Shown here: piece by piece, positions 20,929-29,648 of the stretch
Layout of the letters: each line of letters starts with the position of its first letter
Numbering within the stretch: position 1 is the stretch's first letter
Assembly: GCA_913041665.1 (NCBI GenBank)
Contig: CAJWKT010000015.1
Coordinates: 1 to 33,148 of the forward strand
Source: an uncultured Gammaproteobacteria bacterium
GTDB taxonomy: Bacteria; Pseudomonadota; Gammaproteobacteria; Steroidobacterales; Rariloculaceae
Direction: 5' to 3'
DNA length: 33,148 nucleotides
Notes under the pieces: model-generated
Databases searched by the model: none
Seen by the model: the letters and a program-made list of their open reading frames with translations, nothing else
What the model was told of the DNA's origin: nothing
Position numbers and translations under genes: made by a program

Positions 20929-21858
20929 CTAGTGCAGCGAAGTGGTTGCTTCCAGAGATACGAACTCCGGCGTCCCAAGGCCGCGCTCGGCCACCAGCTC
21001 TGCTAGACGCCAACTGAACATCCCCGCTTTGCGTTTCTCAGTAGCTAGAACGTAAGCGCGGGTCAATGCCGTCATTGTCCGGCCGTTATTTAATTTCTCA
21101 TTTAGCGGTGGGTGTGCCTCCAAATAAAAACCGCCTTCTACCCACCCGATTTTGTATGGCTGATTCACAATGTAAACCGGTGTTCCGATTGCTACACGGC
21201 CAAATAAGGCCTCAATGTCTTCAGGAAACATTCGGATACATCCGTGAGTGACTCGCATACCAACCCCGGAGGGCTTATTAGTTCCGTGTATTAAATAACC
21301 CGGTAACGAAAGCCTTAGCGCATGATCACCCAAAGGGTTGTCAGGCCCCGGTGGTACAGCTCTAGCCAAGGAACGGCCATCTAGTGCATATTCCTTGCGA
21401 ATGGACTCTGGGGGGTACCAAATGGGCTTTAGCGCCTTACTTTGAATGTGACTAGTACCCAAAGGGGTTCCCCAATCCATGCGGCCAATGCTGATTGGAT
21501 GCGTTATCACCAAACCAGGGCTGTCTTCCGGAAAATAATAGAGTCTAAGCTCAGGCAAGTTGATCACGATGCCATGCTGAGATGCATAGGGAAGTACGAA
21601 GCGCGTAGGGAGAACAATATCAGTACCTTCTCCCGGCAACCAAGGATTAACGCTTGGGTTGGCCAGTACTAACTCTTGGTAACCGAGATTATAATGACGA
21701 GCGATCTTTATGAAGGTGTCTTCGTGCCGGGCCTTAATAACCTGAATTTCACCAACCAGTCCGCTCACCCCTACGATCTCTAGTTCCCTGCCCGGCGCAG
21801 AGGTGACTGAACCCAATACTGAGACGACTAATAAGACTTTAAATCCCACAAACCTCAT
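20929..21858 (-). CDS. L,D-transpeptidase (ErfK/YbiS/YcfS/YnhG type) with N-terminal LysM-like region
   Basis: YkuD catalytic motif HGTNKPSGVGMRVTHGCIRMFPEDIEALF; LysM-like DTFIKIARHYNLGYQELVLANP; signal peptide. Confidence 0.93.
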   Translation of the reverse strand: MRFVGFKVLLVVSVLGSVTSAPGRELEIVGVSGLVGEIQVIKARHEDTFIKIARHYNLGYQELVLANPSVNPWLPGEGTDIVLPTRFVLPYASQHGIVINLPELRLYYFPEDSPGLVITHPISIGRMDWGTPLGTSHIQSKALKPIWYPPESIRKEYALDGRSLARAVPPGPDNPLGDHALRLSLPGYLIHGTNKPSGVGMRVTHGCIRMFPEDIEALFGRVAIGTPVYIVNQPYKIGWVEGGFYLEAHPPLNEKLNNGRTMTALTRAYVLATEKRKAGMFSWRLAELVAERGLGTPEFVSLEATTSLH

Positions 21859-21901
21859 AGCTTTAAACCACCACCATACCTAGTCAATCATCTCCCAAAC
21901 C

Positions 21902-22861
21902 CTAAAATCGCACCAAATTAGCGCCCCACGTAAAACCTCCGCCAAAAGCCTCAAGTAACAACAAATGCCCACGCTGAATCCTGCCGTCCCTGATTGCTGT
22001 ATCCAACGCCATAGGTACCGAAGCGGCTGAAGTATTGCCATGATCCTGGACCGTCAGAACGACTCGCTCCATTGGCATATCTAAGCGCCTAGCAGTGGCC
22101 TGAATAATCCGAAAGTTAGCCTGATGAGGAACTAGCCAATCGATTGCATCTTTCGTCAGCTGATTCTCCTCAAGTATCTCATCCACAATACTCCCCAAGG
22201 TCTTGACTGCAAGCTTGAATACCTCATTGCCCTTCATCTGAATAGTTGGAGACTTACCTTCATTTTCAGTGTCTGTAATCCCTGTCGATGCGCGTAGCAG
22301 ATCGCCACGACTGCCGTCTGCAGCAAGCTTTGAGCCGATAATGCCTGGTTTATCCCCTTTTTCTAAAACTACCGCTCCTGCGCCATCACCAAAAAGTACA
22401 CACGTTTCCCTGTCGGTCCAATCGACTATGCGAGACATGCACTCCGCTCCTATGACAAGAGCACGGCTCGCTTGTCCGCTTCGAATAAAATGATCGGCAA
22501 TGTTTAGGGCATACACAAAACCCGAGCAAGCGGCCTCTAAAGAAAAAGCGGCCATGCCCTTAATGCCCAGCTTCTTCTGAACGAGGCAAGCCACATTAGG
22601 GAAAATCAAATCAGGAGTTGCAGTACCGACAAGAATTAAATCGATGTCATGAGGAGATAAGCCAGCATCATCGATTGCCACACGTGCTGCTTCGTAGGCT
22701 AAATCGCTAGTGGCCTGATTTTCTGCTGCTATATGGCGTCTTTTTATGCCCGTGCGAGATTGAATCCACTCATCTGAAGTATCTAATGTTTTTTCCAAAT
22801 CGAGATTACTCAAAACTCGATCGGGAAGATACTTTCCTGTACCAATTATGCGGGAATACAT
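21902..22861 (-). CDS. fabH: 3-oxoacyl-[ACP] synthase III
   Basis: DEWIQSRTGIKRRHIA, active-site LEAACSGFVYAL, PHQANFRI, DHGNTSAASVPMAL. Confidence 0.97.
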   Translation of the reverse strand: MYSRIIGTGKYLPDRVLSNLDLEKTLDTSDEWIQSRTGIKRRHIAAENQATSDLAYEAARVAIDDAGLSPHDIDLILVGTATPDLIFPNVACLVQKKLGIKGMAAFSLEAACSGFVYALNIADHFIRSGQASRALVIGAECMSRIVDWTDRETCVLFGDGAGAVVLEKGDKPGIIGSKLAADGSRGDLLRASTGITDTENEGKSPTIQMKGNEVFKLAVKTLGSIVDEILEENQLTKDAIDWLVPHQANFRIIQATARRLDMPMERVVLTVQDHGNTSAASVPMALDTAIRDGRIQRGHLLLLEAFGGGFTWGANLVRF

Positions 22862-22863
22862 AC

Positions 22864-23874
22864 TTAGATCATACCTTCGATCAACTTTCCTATTTGTCCT
22901 GGCACGCCCTTGCGCGCCTCCACAATTGCTGTATTGACAGCTGTTTCAAATGCAAATTTATCTGCACCTCCGTGGCTTTTAATGACTACGCCGGTTAACC
23001 CAACGAGGCTTGCTCCATTGTATCGCCTTGTATCAAGTCTCGCGCGAATAGCCTCGAGTGCATTATGTGCAAAAATTCCCTCTAGTTTCCGCACCACGTT
23101 TTTCTGAAATTCCTCTCGCAAGAAAGTTGCAAATACATTTGCGACCCCCTCCATGGTTTTGATTGCAACATTACCCACAAAACCATCAGTGACCACGACA
23201 TCAGCCTTGCCATAAAAAACGTTATTGCCCTCTACGAATCCCACATAATTGAGGCTACTTGCAGATAGCAAGTCACCCGCTTCTCTGATTATTTCATTTC
23301 CCTTGATATCTTCCTCACCGATATTTAGCAAGCCAACGCGGGGCTGCTCTATATCAAGCATATATCCCGCTACCACTGATCCCATGAGAGCAAATTGGAA
23401 TAGTTGTGGCGACGTACATCCTACATTCGCACCAAGATCCAACATGAAAATAGGACCCTGTAACCCCGGCACTGCAGATATAATAGCCGGGCGGTCGATC
23501 CCTGGCAGTGTTTTGAGTACATGCCTTGCAGTTGCCATCAATGCACCCGTATTACCAGAGCTCACGCAGGCATCTGCGAGACCATCCTTGACTAACTCCA
23601 GGGATACCCGAAGGGAAGAGTTTTTCTTTTTCCTTAAGGCCTCTGCGGGATGCTCATCCATCTCGACCACTTCCCTAGCCGCCCGAAAACTCAGTCTGCC
23701 CCCAGTTTTATTGCCAGCCTGATGACGCGCGCTTTCAAGAACATCCGGCAATCCAACCAATATAAGATTGACCGAGTCGTCCTTCTCCAGGATCGCCCTG
23801 GCAGCTGAAATCACAGTCTCGGGGCCTAGATCGCCTCCCATAGCGTCCAAGGCAATTGTGACCTTGTGGTTCAT
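22864..23874 (-). CDS. plsX: Phosphate acyltransferase PlsX
   Basis: VTIALDAMGGDLGP, VSSGNTGALMA, LDLGANVGCTSPQLFQFA. Start set at MNHKVTIALDAMGGD. Confidence 0.97.
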   Translation of the reverse strand: MNHKVTIALDAMGGDLGPETVISAARAILEKDDSVNLILVGLPDVLESARHQAGNKTGGRLSFRAAREVVEMDEHPAEALRKKKNSSLRVSLELVKDGLADACVSSGNTGALMATARHVLKTLPGIDRPAIISAVPGLQGPIFMLDLGANVGCTSPQLFQFALMGSVVAGYMLDIEQPRVGLLNIGEEDIKGNEIIREAGDLLSASSLNYVGFVEGNNVFYGKADVVVTDGFVGNVAIKTMEGVANVFATFLREEFQKNVVRKLEGIFAHNALEAIRARLDTRRYNGASLVGLTGVVIKSHGGADKFAFETAVNTAIVEARKGVPGQIGKLIEGMI

Positions 23875-23938
23875 TGAAATAATCTTGGGCAAGGAAAGCC
23901 GCGGGATGACGCACCCCATGACTTAAGAAATCGACGCC

Positions 23939-24148
23939 TTAGCCCTGCTGCTCCTGGTCCTGATCCTGATCCTGATCTGGAACATCAAAAACTTTTTTCC
24001 CCCGATAATAGCCGTCAGCAGACACATGATGACGAAGATGGGTAGTGCCTGTAGTCGGATCTTCTGACAGAGTCGGGCGCTTAAGAGAATCGTGTGAGCG
24101 GCGCATATCTCTCCTAGAGGATGTCTTACGCCTTTGCTGAACGGCCAT
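23939..24148 (-). CDS. rpmF: 50S ribosomal protein L32
   Basis: [22 protein letters not shown]...[17 protein letters not shown]. Confidence 0.96.
   Translation of the reverse strand: MAVQQRRKTSSRRDMRRSHDSLKRPTLSEDPTTGTTHLRHHVSADGYYRGKKVFDVPDQDQDQDQEQQG
23954..23977. repeat. Hexanucleotide tandem repeat (CTGGTC + 3x CTGATC) encoding Asp-Gln repeats in the L32 tail
   Basis: Direct reading; encodes part of [12 protein letters not shown]. Confidence 0.85.
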
Positions 24149-24678
24149 TACTTAATTACTCCTAGATTATTTTCTGCGACAAGCGAAGTCTGGGGTTGGG
24201 TAGTTAAGCAATCCACAGAATTCTTTAGACGTTTTATTAGACTACCGCACCTATCTTCCGGAAAATGCACCGGGGCAAGTGGCACCGATACGATTAACTC
24301 ATCTTCTATTAATGCAGATGGGCTAAAGCGATCATCTGGTAGCATTAGCAACTCATAATCATTGACTTTACTCGGCCATGATGAACTAGATAGCTCCAGA
24401 GCTACCGAGGTATGTTCACAGATTTCTTGAGTAAATGGCTCCAAACACCTTTGGCACACTAGCTCAAGTTCTGTTTCATAGTCAAATTCGAGAGTCACGC
24501 AATTATCTCCCTGTTGGCTAAACACTATACTTGCTTTTACACTCCCGCTATACACATACAGAAGTTTGCGAAGACGAGTCAGTTGGCTCAATGCGATCTC
24601 GCCAGTGAGCCGTGCTTTGCGCTCGCCGAGCGCGCCCAAATCGCTGGCACTGTACCGATTATGCAACGAAATGAGCAT
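24148..24678 (-). CDS. yceD: YceD/DUF177 family protein
   Basis: [10 protein letters not shown] motif, [34 protein letters not shown]; immediately upstream of rpmF. Confidence 0.9.
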   Translation of the reverse strand: MLISLHNRYSASDLGALGERKARLTGEIALSQLTRLRKLLYVYSGSVKASIVFSQQGDNCVTLEFDYETELELVCQRCLEPFTQEICEHTSVALELSSSSWPSKVNDYELLMLPDDRFSPSALIEDELIVSVPLAPVHFPEDRCGSLIKRLKNSVDCLTTQPQTSLVAENNLGVIK

Positions 24679-24731
24679 GGGCGACGAATGATAGAGATAA
24701 GAATTTCAGCTGTCAAAACGGGAGGTTACGG

Positions 24732-25316
24732 ATGCGCCGCTTAATTTTGGCCTCCGCCTCGCCGTATCGGCAAGCATTATTGCAGCGACTCGGGCTAGAT
24801 TTTGAGGTACAGCCATCCGGCCTAGACGAAACTGCTAAGCAAGGCGAGCAGCCAAAAGCTCTTGCCAAACGTCTAGCGAGCGAAAAAGCCCAACATATTC
24901 CTAGACTTAATGCGCTAATCATTGGAGCTGATCAGGTGGCAACCCTTGGAGAGGAGATACTACGCAAACCTGAGAATCACTTCACAGCACTCCAACAACT
25001 GGTGAGATGTCAGGGCAAAATGATCATGTTTTATACGGCGATTACCGTAATAGACCAGTCCTCAGATCAACATTGGGAAGCAGTAGATCAAACCGAAGTG
25101 CGTTTTCAAAATCTTGAGCGAGCACAATTAGATCAGTATTTAAAATTAGAAAAACCCTATGATTGCGCTGGAGGCTTTAGAGCAGAAGGATTGGGAATTT
25201 CTCTTTTAGAAACTATCAAATCTACAGACCCTACCGCACTGCTCGGCCTGCCACTGATATGGCTTATTGGCGTACTAAGAAAAACGGGCTTAGATCCCTT
25301 AGAGCCTATGTCCTAA
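24732..25316 (+). CDS. Maf-like nucleotide pyrophosphatase (YceF type)
   Basis: LILASASPYRQALLQRLGLDFEV, IIGADQVA, YDCAGGFRAEGLGISLLE, LIGLPL-like LLGLPLIWLIGVLRKTG. Confidence 0.93.
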   Translation: MRRLILASASPYRQALLQRLGLDFEVQPSGLDETAKQGEQPKALAKRLASEKAQHIPRLNALIIGADQVATLGEEILRKPENHFTALQQLVRCQGKMIMFYTAITVIDQSSDQHWEAVDQTEVRFQNLERAQLDQYLKLEKPYDCAGGFRAEGLGISLLETIKSTDPTALLGLPLIWLIGVLRKTGLDPLEPMS

Positions 25317-25336
25317 ATATAAATTCACATCCAGTA

Positions 25337-26302
25337 TCATCGTGAAACATTTACCCTATCTAACACTTGGCCTAATTCGTCAGGCAATGACGTACTGACA
25401 AAGAACTCCTCTTCAGTTTGTGGCCACACAAAACTGATTGAGAGCGCATGAAGAAATAGTCGATGCAATCCCTTACTCTTCATAATCAAATTAAATTCCT
25501 GATTCCCGTAACGCTCATCACCAGCTACTGTATGCCCCATATGAGCCGCGTGAACCCTAATCTGATGTGTTCGCCCTGTAGTGGTAGAAACTTCCATCAA
25601 GGTCGAGCCTGACTCATAACGCTCTATGACACAGAAACGGCTGTGTGCAGGCTTTCCCTCTGAATCTACTCTTACAAAAGTCTCACCTTTTTTCCGGCGA
25701 TTTGCAGTCAAATTAAAATCTACGTCTGTCTCTGAGCCCTGCCATACTCCCTCCACTAAGGCCAAATAATGCTTATGAACTTGCCCTTCACGCAACAATT
25801 GGTGAATCCTTCTAAGCGCGCTACGACGCTTGGCAACAAGAAGACAGCCCGATGTACCGCGATCTAAACGATGAACGAGCTCTAGCGATGGTAAGTTAGG
25901 CCTAAGGTAACGAAGCGCCTCAATGCAGCCAAGAGAAATGCCGCTTCCTCCATGAACCGCGATCCCAGACGGCTTATCTAGCACCAAAATCCGAGAGTCC
26001 TCATAAATGATTCGTTCGACTAACAAATCTGTGTCTTCTTTCTTAAATGTACGCCCGATGATGGGGGAGCGCTGACTCACAGGTGGGATTCTTATCAGAT
26101 CATCTAACTTTAAACGATAGCTAGGACGCGCCCTTCCACTATTCACTCTAATTTGCCCCGATCTAATCAATCTATAAACGTGGCTACGCGGTACCCCCTT
26201 TAGAGATCGTAAAAGAAAATTATCTAATCTCTGCCCCTCGAATTCGGAGTTCACCTCAATATGGTAAACGCCCCGGCTATATTGTTCTGTTAATGATTTC
26301 AA
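25337..26302 (-). CDS. rluC: 23S rRNA pseudouridine synthase RluC
   Basis: S4-like domain; catalytic HRLDRGTSGCLLVAK; TGRTHQIRVHAAHMGHTVAGDERYGN; divergent to rne as in many gammaproteobacteria. Confidence 0.94.
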   Translation of the reverse strand: MKSLTEQYSRGVYHIEVNSEFEGQRLDNFLLRSLKGVPRSHVYRLIRSGQIRVNSGRARPSYRLKLDDLIRIPPVSQRSPIIGRTFKKEDTDLLVERIIYEDSRILVLDKPSGIAVHGGSGISLGCIEALRYLRPNLPSLELVHRLDRGTSGCLLVAKRRSALRRIHQLLREGQVHKHYLALVEGVWQGSETDVDFNLTANRRKKGETFVRVDSEGKPAHSRFCVIERYESGSTLMEVSTTTGRTHQIRVHAAHMGHTVAGDERYGNQEFNLIMKSKGLHRLFLHALSISFVWPQTEEEFFVSTSLPDELGQVLDRVNVSR

Positions 26303-26340
26303 TGAGTTTCGAGAGTATGGCCAATCAGCTGTGCTATAGT

Positions 26341-26661
26341 ACTCCTGCGGAGTCCCTTGCTGAAACTAGTAAGTGAGCTCTGGCTGACTAACTCAGCGTT
26401 AGCTTTGCCGCTGGCCTTGAGATTCTTAATCGGCGACCCAGGTGGGACTGCCGGATGGTCCTTGGGTACATGTTACCCGGGGGTAAATTACTAAATAATA
26501 GCTCTCCGTCGGTGCGGGCCACGGATTGAGCAGACGCTATAGAAAGGTATCGATGAAAAAAATGTCGTCACACCTTCAATTCTGCTGTAACTCCTTAGAC
26601 ATCGTGGCAGTTCATGTCCGATCTAAGCTCGCCCTGCACGGATCAATTAAACCGAGGAATT
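26341..26661 (+). promoter_or_regulatory. Putative structured rne 5' leader
   Basis: 359-nt divergent gap with several short perfect hairpins (26341-26353, 26383-26397, 26464-26478). Confidence 0.45.
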
Positions 26662-28968
26662 ATGAAACGAATGCTAGTAAATGCAACTCAGCAAGAAGAG
26701 TTGCGAGTAGCCATAGTCGATGGCCAGAAACTTTACGATCTTGATATTGAGGTACCTTCTCGCCAGCAACGGAAAGCAAATATATACAAAGGGCGTATAA
26801 CCCACATAGAACCGAGCCTAGAGGCTGCCTTCATAGAATACGGAGCCCAGCGTCATGGGTTTCTTCCGCTGAAAGAGATTTCTCGGGAATACTTTGTACG
26901 CGAACTCGAAGATGGGGAGCGCCCACAAATCAGAGATGTCCTCAAAGAGGGCCAAGAGATCGTTGTTCAGGTAGAGAAAGAAGAGCGCGGGACCAAGGGC
27001 GCTGCGCTCACTACCTTTATTAGCCTTGCCGGGCGATTCCTAGTGCTTATGCCAAATAATTCACGAGTCGGTGGTGTCTCGCGACGAATCGTCGGTGAAG
27101 ATAGAGAAATCGTGCGCCAATCACTCGCGGACTTGGATCTACCAAACGAAATGGGCTGCATTGTGCGAACTGCTGGGGTAGGTAGAAGTAAAGAGGAACT
27201 TAAGTGGGATCTGGATTACTTGCTTAGCGTGTGGGAAGCGATCAAGCAAGTAGTTGTGAAGCGCGCTTCTCCGTTTCTTGTTTACCAAGAGGGTAGTGCA
27301 GTCGTACGAGCAGTTAGAGATCACTTCTCTAATGAAGTAGGAGAAATTTTAATTGATGACCCAAGTATATACGAAGAAGCCCGTGATTTCGTTGGGCGCG
27401 TGATGCCTCATAACCTTAACAAGGTTAAGTACTATGAAGATGCGACTGTTCCACTTTTTACACGCTTTCAAATTGAAAACCAAATTGAATCGGCATTTAG
27501 ACACAGTGTGTCTTTGCCCTCTGGTGGTAGCATAGTTATTGATCCTACGGAAGCTATGACGGCTATTGACATAAACTCGGGTAAATCAACAAAAGGCGAC
27601 GACATTGAGGAAACAGCGTTAAGTACGAATTTAGAATCAGCCGATGAAATAGCTCGACAATTAAGAATTCGGGACCTAGGTGGCCTGATAGTGGTGGACT
27701 TTATCGATATGGGACCACAACGAAATCAGCGTGATGTCGAAAACAGGCTACGCGAAGCGGTACATAGGGATAGGGCCCGGATTCAAATCGGCCGAATATC
27801 TCGATTCGGACTACTGGAAATGTCCCGTCAAAGACTAAGGCCTTCGCTGGAAGAAACAACTCAGCCAGTTTGCCCGCGTTGCAATGGCATTGGAAATGTA
27901 CGCAGCGTTGAGTCGCTTGCACTAGCAGTTCTGCGTCTGGTTGGTGAGGAAGCTCGAAAAGAACGTACAGCCAGAGTTATTGTCCAGGTACCAATAAACG
28001 TGAGCAATTACATATTAAATGAAAAGCGTGACTGGGTTAGCGCCATTGAGACACGCAATGAGATATTGATTATCTTGGTTGGAAATCCAGGCCTAGAAAC
28101 GCCAAATTATTCTATCAAACGCATCCGTGATGACGAGAAAGAGCTACAGGAAAATACCGCTAGAAGCTACCAAATCACTGGCCCTAAAGAAGATCCAAGT
28201 GAAATCTTTAGCGGCATGCAACACGGATTAAAGCAAAACCAGGAAGAGGCAGCGGTTTCAAACTTAATTCCCAAAGCACCAGCACCAAAACCCAGTAGGG
28301 GGGGAAAGCAATCCAGGCAACAAAATCGACAGTCATTTTGGCGTCGCTTATTTGGGTGGATGCTACCAGAAACAAAGCCTGCACAAAAATCGCCTAGTCA
28401 GCGGTCACGCCGTGGTCCTAACAGGCACCCGCACAAACGTCCTCAAAACGAGCGGCGTGGACGGGGACAAAAAAATCACTCCCAAGGACGAAATCAGGGC
28501 CGTGGTCGAAGCAAAGATCAGAGTCAACATCAGGGGCAAAAACAGAACAATCGTCCGAACCAAACGCAATCAGGCACCAATGAGCGAGGGTCAAAACAAG
28601 GCAGGGAACGCGACAACCAAGGGGAATCAAGCCGTAACCGGAAAGCCAACCGACAACAAGTGTCCAATACACAAGCCAAAGAAGCAACAGGTCCCAAGAA
28701 ACCCTCTGAAAACCTAAAACCCCAAGATAATTCGGAAAAAAAGGGTCCAGTGACTAGCACAAATTTTAATGAAGACAACCGCAAACGCGAAATGGTGAAT
28801 AACCCCCCGTCAAAAGAAGCTGCCGCCGAATCATTATCACAAACAGCTATCACTACTGAACCGACTCAGTCCACTGGGAATGAACGCATACCACATAAAC
28901 CAAAGCCCGAAGTCGAAACTACTCAAACAAGTACTGGAGACGCCCATAAGGGCCAAGATGATTCCTAA
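26662..28968 (+). CDS. rne: Ribonuclease E
   Basis: MKRMLVNATQQEELRVAIVDGQKLYDLDIE, S1 region, DFIDMG, Zn-link CPRCNGIG, Arg-rich disordered C-terminus. Start at ATG 26662 preceded by GAGGAAT. Confidence 0.96.
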   Translation: MKRMLVNATQQEELRVAIVDGQKLYDLDIEVPSRQQRKANIYKGRITHIEPSLEAAFIEYGAQRHGFLPLKEISREYFVRELEDGERPQIRDVLKEGQEIVVQVEKEERGTKGAALTTFISLAGRFLVLMPNNSRVGGVSRRIVGEDREIVRQSLADLDLPNEMGCIVRTAGVGRSKEELKWDLDYLLSVWEAIKQVVVKRASPFLVYQEGSAVVRAVRDHFSNEVGEILIDDPSIYEEARDFVGRVMPHNLNKVKYYEDATVPLFTRFQIENQIESAFRHSVSLPSGGSIVIDPTEAMTAIDINSGKSTKGDDIEETALSTNLESADEIARQLRIRDLGGLIVVDFIDMGPQRNQRDVENRLREAVHRDRARIQIGRISRFGLLEMSRQRLRPSLEETTQPVCPRCNGIGNVRSVESLALAVLRLVGEEARKERTARVIVQVPINVSNYILNEKRDWVSAIETRNEILIILVGNPGLETPNYSIKRIRDDEKELQENTARSYQITGPKEDPSEIFSGMQHGLKQNQEEAAVSNLIPKAPAPKPSRGGKQSRQQNRQSFWRRLFGWMLPETKPAQKSPSQRSRRGPNRHPHKRPQNERRGRGQKNHSQGRNQGRGRSKDQSQHQGQKQNNRPNQTQSGTNERGSKQGRERDNQGESSRNRKANRQQVSNTQAKEATGPKKPSENLKPQDNSEKKGPVTSTNFNEDNRKREMVNNPPSKEAAAESLSQTAITTEPTQSTGNERIPHKPKPEVETTQTSTGDAHKGQDDS

Positions 28969-29002
28969 AAAACTACTTGATGCCAACAATCCATTTATAA
29001 AC

Positions 29003-29470
29003 TTACACACTTGAACCAAGGTGCTTAAGAAGGCCCATGGATGCCTCTTCGACCAAGTCAAGTACACGCTCAAAGCCATCGCCATTTCCATAATACGGGT
29101 CTGGCACATTCTTTTTATTTAATTTTGGAGCGTAGTCCAAAAAAAGATGAATGCGTGATTGGTATTCCGCCGGACTCAATTTATACAGGAAAGAAAAATT
29201 TTCCTGATCCATTGCAAGTATAAACTGAAAACGCAAAAAATCTTTTTCGCTGATTCTTCGTGCGGTCAATTGGCTAATATCAACGCCGCGGTTCCTAGCA
29301 GCCTCTTGTGCGCGAAGATCTGGAGCCTCACCTACGTGGTATGAATGGGTGCCTGCCGAATCAACGTAGATCTCTAATTTAGGGGCGTGTTGCCGCAAAA
29401 TCCTTCTGAACATTCCTTCCGCTGTTGGTGATCTGCAAATATTGCCCATACAGACAAACAGAACAGACAT
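29003..29470 (-). CDS. Low molecular weight protein-tyrosine phosphatase
   Basis: VLFVCMGNICRSPTAEGMF P-loop; VPDPYYG DP motif. Start set at MSVLFVC. Confidence 0.95.
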   Translation of the reverse strand: MSVLFVCMGNICRSPTAEGMFRRILRQHAPKLEIYVDSAGTHSYHVGEAPDLRAQEAARNRGVDISQLTARRISEKDFLRFQFILAMDQENFSFLYKLSPAEYQSRIHLFLDYAPKLNKKNVPDPYYGNGDGFERVLDLVEEASMGLLKHLGSSV

Positions 29471-29648
29471 TTTTTTATTATTTTCTTGTTGCATAAAAAA
29501 TCTTTGGAAAACAAAAGACGCAGAACCACAGACATCCATCACGTTGATCTAGTTTTGGTTGTCTATGCCGTTGCCGCAGAACTAGTTCATCTTGATGTTG
29601 ACATATTCAGCTCATACGGGCGTGATTCACTACACTCGGTTTTGTGGC

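Noticed and set aside
28352-28717. 121-aa alternative-frame ORF inside rne
   Set aside because: Explained by the T-poor, Arg/Gln/Asn-rich rne tail, which leaves other frames open; Lys/Thr/Asn-rich product without a recognisable family.
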